7,713 bases of DNA, taken from contig JADFSZ010000083.1 in assembly GCA_022560555.1 (NCBI GenBank), positions 1 through 7,713 on the forward strand. The letters are read 5' to 3'. Source of the stretch: JADFSZ01 sp022560555 [NCBI: PVC group bacterium] (lineage in GTDB: Bacteria > GCA-001730085 > JADFSZ01). The notes beneath the pieces are model-generated. The model had not been told where the DNA came from. It worked only from the letters and a program-made list of their open reading frames with translations, and ran no database searches. This document shows, piece by piece, positions 1-5,652 of this stretch (the first letter of the stretch is position 1; every line of letters starts with the position of its first letter). A program made the position numbers and the translations under genes.

Positions 1-660
1 CTTCACAACACTGTTCCTCAAGAGTATGTTCTTCTCTTAACAAAACCAAGCGGAGAAGAAGAAACCATAACACCGGGATTGATTGAGGATGGTCCTTCAA
101 ATGCTCTGGACATTAATGAATTGATAACAGAGGCGGATCCTTTTGTTCCTTATCAAATACAAGCGAAGAGTAAGGCAAGAGCTTACCGTGACAGTGAGTA
201 TGGTGCCGTAAGAGAATTTATTGTAAGCAGTGTTGATGGGTCTGTTTTACCTGCTATTAGCAGTTATGATGTTTTTAATCCGACCGGGGATGGGACAGAT
301 TTAGGCCGTGACGGTATTATCCTTCTTGAAAATATTGTCTTATCGGGCGGGAGCATTGAGCCGGACGGCTTTTTTGTCCAAACCAGCACAACATCAGACT
401 TTTCTGAGGATACGGTTGGTTATTTTGCTCCTTTTAGAAATGAGCAAGATAATATCACGAATCTTATAGTGATTGACACGAGTGCCATGAATGAATTTAC
501 GGGTGAAGATTTATTGGAGCCCGGAGAGGCGGCCGAAATATTTATAAAAATAAGGACAGTGCGAATAGGAAGTGTCAGTGGAGATGAAAGCACGAAATCT
601 TCCGTTTTTGCAAATAATATTGTGATGTTGCCGGCATCTCATCCACCGGATGATTTCTTT
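1..660 (+). repeat. Protein repeat unit A (start cut off)
   Basis: First visible unit of the repeat protein. A YRDS-type domain (about 1-228) is followed by a DGII/IKIRT-type domain (about 250-660). Landmarks: LHN at 1, TKPSGE near 43-60, YRDSE from 184, DGII from 310. The WS-box-like tryptophan seen in unit B is missing here (the segment reads SVSGDEST). The boundary is set by alignment by eye and may be off by a few residues. Confidence 0.7.
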
Positions 661-1674
661 TTAACACAAGTTGGAAATCAGCCTGACGTTTCAGTCAATA
701 TTATCAATGTCACAGGTCTTCACAATGCAGAGGCTCTTGAATATGCGATTGAATTAAGAAAGCCTTCAGGGGAAGTGGAAGTATTTGCTGTGAATAACAC
801 GGCGGCTGATCCGGATATTATTTCTCTATTAGGGTTAATCAGCGAGGCCGATAGTGTGATGCCCTATATGGTGAGCATGAAGAGTCGTACGAGGGGGTAC
901 CGTGATAGTGAAGTAAGCGAGAACCTTGAGTTTTTTGTAGATACTCTTTCGAGCACGTTGCCTGAGATTGCGGGCTTTGATGTTGTGAATCCTATTGGGT
1001 TCATTGATATGGATTTAGAAGAGTATGGTGACGGGATTATTCTTATTGAAAATATTACTCTCGAGCCAGGAGATACGCCCGATCTTCTCGTGGCCCTCGT
1101 GAGTACAGATTCCTCATTCAGTGGAGATGTGAACAGCTATTTTGTCACTTTGGATGATCATCAGAGCGGAGGAATCCCCATTGTCATTGATATTGATGCG
1201 GAAAACATTTTTACGGGCACGAAACTTATCGATGAAGGGGAGAAAGGGATTGGGTATATTAAAATTCGAACTGAGAGATCAGGCTTTTTGCCGGGACGAT
1301 GGAGTGATGATGCGAATAATGCGAGTCCCATTGCCTTGGTTGAAGAAAATGTGTTTAATGTTAACATGCTTTTGCCTCCCGATATTTCTTTGATTGAAAA
1401 CTTTTCTGTGCCTATCCCTTCGCTTGAAGTTACATTGATAGATCCGCCAAATCCGGAGTTTACGATTGTTCCCGAAGACTATATCGTAGAGTTTATCAGG
1501 CCGAGTGGATCTACTGATATCTTTCCCACAACATTTTCTAGCTTTGAAAGAAATGACTCGAATACTCTTACGGAGATAAGTCCGGATCCTTACACAATCA
1601 ATATAAAAAGCCTGGCAAGGGGATTTCGCGACAGCAATTTTGGTACCGGAGAAACATTCATATTCAATCCCTAA
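1..1674 (+). CDS. Large repeat protein with alternating beta-sandwich (Fn3-like) domains, 5'-truncated by the window
   Basis: The reading frame is open from base 1 to the TAA at 1672-1674, giving 557 visible residues; the true start lies upstream. A TTG at 79 could be read as a start, but the sequence before it (LHNTVPQEY...TKPSGE) matches LHNAEALEY...RKPSGE in the next repeat, so coding clearly continues upstream. The protein is acidic and rich in Val, Ile, Ser, Thr and Asp, with no membrane segment. Two domain types alternate. One ends in YRDSE-type motifs (YRDSE, YRDSE, FRDSN). The other carries a DGII-L/I-x-ENI strand and an F-T-G ... IKIRT segment, with a WS-box-like GRWSD in the second copy. 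This is the style of Fn3-like extracellular domains. It ends right after a third YRDS-type domain, with no LPXTG, PEP-CTERM or other recognisable sorting tail. I do not recognise a specific family; a surface or secreted structural protein is inferred. Confidence 0.75.
   Translation, partial: LHNTVPQEYVLLLTKPSGEEETITPGLIEDGPSNALDINELITEADPFVPYQIQAKSKARAYRDSEYGAVREFIVSSVDGSVLPAISSYDVFNPTGDGTDLGRDGIILLENIVLSGGSIEPDGFFVQTSTTSDFSEDTVGYFAPFRNEQDNITNLIVIDTSAMNEFTGEDLLEPGEAAEIFIKIRTVRIGSVSGDESTKSSVFANNIVMLPASHPPDDFFLTQVGNQPDVSVNIINVTGLHNAEALEYAIELRKPSGEVEVFAVNNTAADPDIISLLGLISEADSVMPYMVSMKSRTRGYRDSEVSENLEFFVDTLSSTLPEIAGFDVVNPIGFIDMDLEEYGDGIILIENITLEPGDTPDLLVALVSTDSSFSGDVNSYFVTLDDHQSGGIPIVIDIDAENIFTGTKLIDEGEKGIGYIKIRTERSGFLPGRWSDDANNASPIALVEENVFNVNMLLPPDISLIENFSVPIPSLEVTLIDPPNPEFTIVPEDYIVEFIRPSGSTDIFPTTFSSFERNDSNTLTEISPDPYTINIKSLARGFRDSNFGTGETFIFNP
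661..1389 (+). repeat. Protein repeat unit B (complete)
   Basis: Second unit, with the same two-domain order as unit A. Landmarks shift by about 714-720 nt: LHN at 718, YRDSE from 898, DGII from 1030. Some DNA identity remains: TACCGTGAYAGTGA occurs at 184-197 and 898-911, and CTTCACAA at 1-8 and 718-725. This points to duplication of an ancestral two-domain unit rather than unrelated domains of the same fold. It carries a WS-box-like GRWSD after IKIRT. Confidence 0.7.
1390..1671 (+). repeat. Protein repeat unit C (first half only)
   Basis: Third unit, containing only the YRDS-type domain: FIRPSGS matches RKPSGE, and FRDSN from 1624 matches YRDSE at 898 (offset 726 nt). The second domain type is absent because the gene stops five residues after the ETFIF strand. 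The array therefore ends on a half unit. Confidence 0.65.
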
Positions 1675-1685
1675 GAAGTACCGTA

Positions 1686-3461
1686 TTATTTTTGATCAGA
1701 TGAAATCTTTTCGATCTGGGTTGCTAAACCCGGTAAATTTGGATTGATCTGATAGGATTTTTTGAACCATTGCAATGCTTTTTTGTGATTCCCCGCTCGC
1801 TTTTCTATGACACCGTAATAGTAATACGGGTACGGGGACTTTGGGTCAAGGGCCTCAAAGCCTTGAAATACTTCGTAAGCAAGATCGATTTTTCCGCGCT
1901 TAATAAAAATATCTCCAAGCGCAACAGCTAATTTGTGATTTCCGGGACTTTGGAGAATTTGCTCAAGAATAATCTTTTCCGCCTCATCTAAATGCCCCGT
2001 TCTTGTGTATATATCGGCCAGCTGAATGGCCGCCCGGTCGTATTTTGGTTTTTTTTCCAGGGCTTTTCGAAAGAATATTTCCGCCTGAGGAAAATATGTG
2101 GTTTTAAGATAAATAAGCCCCATGTTAAAAAAATGATTGGACCGAATCACGGGTTCTTCCGGCATACGTGTGAAGAAACTGAGCAAGATTAAAATAGCGC
2201 CCAGGGTGCCAAGTTTGAGCCATTTACGATTTAAGCTATACGTGAGGATTCTCTCTAGCGTAAAACCGGCTGAAAGGCACAATAAACCCACCACCGGAAG
2301 CCGGAATCGGCCCAAAATGTAAAAGATAAAAATAGAAAAAAAGAGTCCAAGGAAAAAACATACAAACAAGCGATGATGAGGTGTTCTCTTAAATGAAAGA
2401 AAAAGTCCCGGAATGGCCAGTATCGCAATTACCCGAAAATCTACAAGAACCATTTTTAAAGCATTTGAAAAAGTTGCCATCAAATAAAAATTAACATTAT
2501 TTGGAATTTCGTATTCATTAAAAAAGCGATAGAGTTTTTGAGCTTGTAGAGCGATCCAATCAAGCGGATGCTGGTAGATGAGGATAAGCAAATGTTTGCC
2601 TAGTGCGATTGGATTGTCCCCGAATTGTTGAAGAAGCGCATGGGCTTGCCGGGAAATCTCCCATCCCCATCCGAGTGCGTCCGGTGTATTGCCGGAGATA
2701 AAAACAGTGGCGCCCTGAGCGCTGAAGGCGAGGGGAGAAAAGCCGAGACTGATATTTCTTGCTATAAAGGGAAGAATGGGAAGCAGAATTGAAGCCGAAA
2801 GGGCGAAAAGGGGGAAGAAGAACTTTGCGCTCTTTTCATTTTGAACATTTAAAAAATAAATCAAACTCCAAATAAGAAAAGGGACGAGAATCAGCGCGTT
2901 AGGACGTGTCATAATGTTGAGCCCGAGAACGATTCCGCTAAGGATCAAAAAAGGAACGCTTCTGGTTTCAAAATACCGGATTAAGAGATAAAATATGAGA
3001 ATGTTCCAAAAGCCAATGAGTGTTGCGCGAAGCAGAACACTTTCGAAATAGATAGCGTAATTGTACATTCCGTAGAGAAAAGCCGAAAGAAAACTAACGG
3101 AGGCCCGGAAAAACCTTAGCCCTATTAAATATATGAAGATACTCGTCATGATGCCTAGAAGTGTTTGTATAAGCCGCGCGGCACGAATGTCGGGTGAAAT
3201 GATTTTATAGACAGCCGCGAGGAAATAAGTGTAAAGAGGGGCTTGGTTGTAGGCGTGAGTCGCCATTTTCCAGTCGTTTGTTTTGACGATCGTTACGGCG
3301 TTCCGGTGAAATTTGATTTGGTCGTTTCCTTTAAGAAGAGTGTTGAACTCGATCGTATTAATCGTCTCAGTAAGAAAGAAAAATCGCGGCAAGAACGCAG
3401 CAATGAGTGTGAGGACAAAAAAGAAATGTTTATCGTGCCAATTCGGCAGGATGCGCTTCAT
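1686..3461 (-). CDS. GT-C membrane glycosyltransferase (ArnT/PMT-like) with four C-terminal TPR repeats
   Basis: 591 residues. Residues 1-430 form a polytopic membrane domain with roughly 10-12 hydrophobic helices, the first at about 14-30. Hallmarks of the PMT/ArnT-like GT-C fold are an acidic first extracytoplasmic loop (GND, D47, followed by FHRNA), NQAPLYTYFLAAVY at 72-85 (the family's PPLY-type motif), TRPN at 185-188 and GRFRLPVVGLL at 384-394. Such enzymes move a sugar from a polyprenyl-phosphate carrier onto lipid or protein at the outer face of the inner membrane; donor and acceptor cannot be read here. Residues 441-576 are four exact 34-residue TPRs (441-474, 475-508, 509-542, 543-576), probably a protein-binding module. 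It is the second gene of a minus-strand unit: its ATG lies 32 nt inside the 3' end of the hydrolase-enolase gene. A weak GGAAG lies only 3 nt before the ATG. No other start is credible before the first helix. Confidence 0.85.
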   Translation of the reverse strand: MKRILPNWHDKHFFFVLTLIAAFLPRFFFLTETINTIEFNTLLKGNDQIKFHRNAVTIVKTNDWKMATHAYNQAPLYTYFLAAVYKIISPDIRAARLIQTLLGIMTSIFIYLIGLRFFRASVSFLSAFLYGMYNYAIYFESVLLRATLIGFWNILIFYLLIRYFETRSVPFLILSGIVLGLNIMTRPNALILVPFLIWSLIYFLNVQNEKSAKFFFPLFALSASILLPILPFIARNISLGFSPLAFSAQGATVFISGNTPDALGWGWEISRQAHALLQQFGDNPIALGKHLLILIYQHPLDWIALQAQKLYRFFNEYEIPNNVNFYLMATFSNALKMVLVDFRVIAILAIPGLFLSFKRTPHHRLFVCFFLGLFFSIFIFYILGRFRLPVVGLLCLSAGFTLERILTYSLNRKWLKLGTLGAILILLSFFTRMPEEPVIRSNHFFNMGLIYLKTTYFPQAEIFFRKALEKKPKYDRAAIQLADIYTRTGHLDEAEKIILEQILQSPGNHKLAVALGDIFIKRGKIDLAYEVFQGFEALDPKSPYPYYYYGVIEKRAGNHKKALQWFKKSYQINPNLPGLATQIEKISSDQK

Positions 3462-5475
3462 AATCTTCCGTTTTGATCGTGTGCCGCTGGGTAACGTATT
3501 TCAGAAGGATGTCTTCTTTAACATAGAGGCCAAGTCCCCGTCCGGAAATCATGTAGGCGCGACCAAAATATCCGAATTTGATTCGCGGGTGAACAATATC
3601 TTCTACGAGAAGAAGACGCTCGTAAGAACCCTCAACAAAATCGATATTATCGAACGATGTCGCGAAGATACGCCCTGCGGCAGAAAGAATGCCCGTTTCA
3701 CCTACTTGACATCCGATTTGACATCGGATCCCCTTTGAGTCAGCAAACTTTTTGATCTGAAGGGCATGGAGAAGGCCGCCGCATTTTGAGATGCGAATAT
3801 TGAACATATGGCAGCATTTTAACTGTAATAATTTGCGCGCTTCAGAAAGAGTTGTCAGTGATTCATCGACCATAATGGGGAGATGACTGTGTCTGGCGAT
3901 ATATGAGAAACCTTCGAGGTCCGTTTTGGAAAGCGGCTGTTCAAGTGCGCTGATATTTATTTTTGATGTGCTTTTGATCCAATTGTAAGCCTCGTTTCTA
4001 TTCCACGCGCAATTTGCGTCAACACGGATATTGACGCCCGGCCCGAGAATGTGGCGGATTATGGAAAGATTATTCGCATCATTTTCATATCCAACTTTGA
4101 CCTTGACCTGACGAAACCCAAACAAACGGATTTTCAATGCCGTTAAGATTACTTCAATTGTGTTCCCTGCGGAAATAACTCCGGAATAATACAGCTCGGA
4201 TATTTTGGGTTTTCCAAAGACGTCAGATATCGAACGGTTAAAGAAGATCCCGTATGCATCAAGTAGAGCGAGTTCGAGAGCCGCCCACGCGGCTCCGCGT
4301 GTCGTATCAGTTCGTTCATCCGACGGATTTATGTCTGAAATGCTTTTACAATATGCAATGACATCGGTGTAATTCTTAAAGCTTTTTCCGAGAACCCTGG
4401 GTATATAAATATTTTTGAGTTGAGCGACCGCGCTTTCTATGGTTTCGCCCGTGACGTAGGGACGGGGAAGCCCTTCTCCGTAACCAATAATTTCCCCTGA
4501 CAGAGTAATTCTCACGATGAGGCTGTTGGATTCTTCCCGGGATGCCAAAGCATGTGAGAATCGTTTTTTAAACGGAATATGTGTTTCAAAAATATCGACA
4601 GATTCCACATGCGTTGTAGGTACACATGTGCAATCAATAGGAAGGTCACGGGATACATTATGAATCCACGTTTGGATATCTTTTAAAATGGAAAACCTGT
4701 TTTTTCCAAATTCAAGACTATGTTGCTGATCGGGATAAATTTTTATGGATTTTTTGTAAGAGCCGAGTTGTTGATGAAATTTTAGTGTGCGCTTGTTATG
4801 TACAATCACGTCTTTTTCACCCAAGAGGGTGAGGATAGGAGTGCTGATCCGATGGGCCTTTCTGAGATAAACAAATTGCATTTTGAGCGATTCCCAAAAG
4901 AATTTGGCCGTGGCCGTTAAGAGCTTTTGAGGGTCTTCCTCAATATACTTTTGATAGGACTCTTCCTCTGTGAACATCTCGGATTCTAAAGGGATTCTAA
5001 TATGCTTTTTGGAATGAAAGATGAGGTAAAAAGGAAAAAGGATTTTGTCGAGCAACGGAATGGTTTTTTTTGTGACAACGCCGGGAGAGATAAGAACGAG
5101 AGCGTCCGCAAGTCTCGGATAATAAAGACTGAGAAGTAAGGCCGGTTTGGCGCCCCAGCAAAGGGCGAGGAGAAATACCCGTCTTCCGGGGTGACGATCT
5201 TTCGCAAAATTGATAACATTGACCAGGTCAATCACAAATTGCATAAAATACGAGATATCTCCGCGGCGTCCGTCGCTATGACCCGAACCGCGCCGATCAA
5301 AAGCGTAGAAATGAAAGCCGTATTTTTGAAAGAAAGCCCCTGATTCTTTGGCCCATTCGCTATGACTTTGGAGGCCATGGGAATAAATGATGATATCTCC
5401 GTCAGGATCTCCTTCCCAAAAGCGGGTAAAAAGCCTGATATTATCATAGGTTGTGATGTGTAGATGTTGTTCCAT
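3430..5475 (-). CDS. Fusion: alpha/beta hydrolase (monoacylglycerol-lipase-like) plus enolase-superfamily dipeptide epimerase/MLE-type enzyme
   Basis: 681 residues in one uninterrupted frame. Residues 1-274 are an alpha/beta hydrolase of the monoacylglycerol lipase/lysophospholipase type: SHG oxyanion segment at 32-34, FDRRGSGHSDG at 59-69, nucleophile elbow A104-L-C106-W-G108, acid D222 in LLGEKD, base H252 in DQQHS. The nucleophile is Cys where this family normally has Ser in GxSxG. After a linker of about 15 residues, 288-650 is a complete MLE-subgroup enolase-superfamily enzyme: N-terminal cap with IPFKKRFSHA (300-309), GYGEGLPRPYVTGE (331-344), catalytic KxK (K458, K460), metal ligands D486, E512 and D537, and the sixth-strand K564 in RISKCGG. 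Both halves are near the usual full length of stand-alone enzymes. Dipeptide epimerization (for example L-Ala-D/L-Glu) is the leading guess; N-acylamino-acid racemase, o-succinylbenzoate synthase or a cycloisomerase remain possible. No signal peptide is seen, so it is probably cytoplasmic. No clear Shine-Dalgarno precedes the ATG. Confidence 0.88.
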   Translation of the reverse strand: MEQHLHITTYDNIRLFTRFWEGDPDGDIIIYSHGLQSHSEWAKESGAFFQKYGFHFYAFDRRGSGHSDGRRGDISYFMQFVIDLVNVINFAKDRHPGRRVFLLALCWGAKPALLLSLYYPRLADALVLISPGVVTKKTIPLLDKILFPFYLIFHSKKHIRIPLESEMFTEEESYQKYIEEDPQKLLTATAKFFWESLKMQFVYLRKAHRISTPILTLLGEKDVIVHNKRTLKFHQQLGSYKKSIKIYPDQQHSLEFGKNRFSILKDIQTWIHNVSRDLPIDCTCVPTTHVESVDIFETHIPFKKRFSHALASREESNSLIVRITLSGEIIGYGEGLPRPYVTGETIESAVAQLKNIYIPRVLGKSFKNYTDVIAYCKSISDINPSDERTDTTRGAAWAALELALLDAYGIFFNRSISDVFGKPKISELYYSGVISAGNTIEVILTALKIRLFGFRQVKVKVGYENDANNLSIIRHILGPGVNIRVDANCAWNRNEAYNWIKSTSKINISALEQPLSKTDLEGFSYIARHSHLPIMVDESLTTLSEARKLLQLKCCHMFNIRISKCGGLLHALQIKKFADSKGIRCQIGCQVGETGILSAAGRIFATSFDNIDFVEGSYERLLLVEDIVHPRIKFGYFGRAYMISGRGLGLYVKEDILLKYVTQRHTIKTEDYEAHPAELAR

Positions 5476-5511
5476 GTGTTTTGATCAATGCGAGGATTTT
5501 GTCGGCCTGCG

Positions 5512-5541
5512 TTTATAAGTATTCGCGTAGTATATCAATAA
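5512..5541 (-). promoter_or_regulatory. Possible sigma-70-like promoter of the hydrolase-enolase/glycosyltransferase unit
   Basis: On the minus strand a TATAAA -10 candidate (plus 5512-5517) is preceded by TTGATA (plus 5533-5538, 15-bp spacer) or TTATTG (plus 5536-5541, 18-bp spacer). Neither spacing is ideal, so the -35 is uncertain. A start near 5505 would give a leader of about 30 nt before the ATG at 5475. Confidence 0.35.
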
Positions 5542-5550
5542 TGCGCGAAT
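5521..5550. promoter_or_regulatory. 30-bp imperfect dyad, possible operator
   Basis: Perfect 7-bp arms ATTCGCG (5521-5527) and CGCGAAT (5544-5550) flank a 16-bp centre. Four further symmetric pairs lie inside it (5529/5542 and 5531-5533/5538-5540), so 11 of 15 positions match. It overlaps the candidate -35 region of the minus-strand unit, where a dimeric repressor could block polymerase. I cannot assign a regulator. It is not followed by a T-run on either strand, so a terminator is unlikely. Confidence 0.4.
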
Positions 5551-5605
5551 AGTAAACCCTGAATCCCGCGGTACTTGGGGATGAAATGCTCCCTATTTCG
5601 TTTCA

Positions 5606-5620
5606 TGTAAACCATTTACA
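5606..5620. promoter_or_regulatory. TGTAAA-CCA-TTTACA dyad over the leuA -35 box, possible operator
   Basis: A perfect 6-bp inverted repeat with a 3-bp centre. The right arm TTTACA is itself the -35 hexamer of the leuA promoter, so a protein bound here would compete with sigma factor. The arms equal those of the E. coli TyrR box, but that box has a 6-bp centre, so TyrR is not claimed. Confidence 0.4.
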
Positions 5621-5643
5621 GGAATCTCTCTTTTAGCTATAAT
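5615..5643 (+). promoter_or_regulatory. leuA promoter, near-consensus sigma-70 type
   Basis: TTTACA (5615-5620), a 17-bp spacer and TATAAT (5638-5643): one mismatch to the -35 consensus, a perfect -10 and optimal spacing. Transcription should start about 7 nt after the -10, near 5650, leaving only about 3 nt before the leuA ATG at 5653. That leaves no room for a Shine-Dalgarno sequence or a leader attenuator. Confidence 0.7.
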
Positions 5644-5652
5644 AACGGGCTT

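Noticed and set aside
79-81. TTG at 79 as the start codon of the repeat protein
   Set aside because: The frame is open to base 1, and the upstream residues align with the next repeat unit, so the gene starts outside the window.
1670-1700. Bidirectional terminator in the convergent 11-nt gap
   Set aside because: No stable hairpin with a T-run was found on either strand; the T-rich bases are part of the glycosyltransferase 3' coding end.
3705-3729. Hairpin ATCCGAT-TTGAC-ATCGGAT and an overlapping TTGACATC direct repeat
   Set aside because: It lies inside the enolase half and is explained by the repeated codons for RCQ and GCQ in the IRCQIGCQVGE segment; there is no T-run and no sign of a regulatory role.
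5581-5606. ATGAAA...TTTCAT inverted repeat upstream of the leuA promoter
   Set aside because: Six-base arms with a 14-bp spacer in AT-rich DNA are expected by chance; no supporting element was seen.
5606-5620. TyrR box
   Set aside because: The arms match TGTAAA/TTTACA, but the centre is 3 bp instead of 6, and leuA is not a typical TyrR target.
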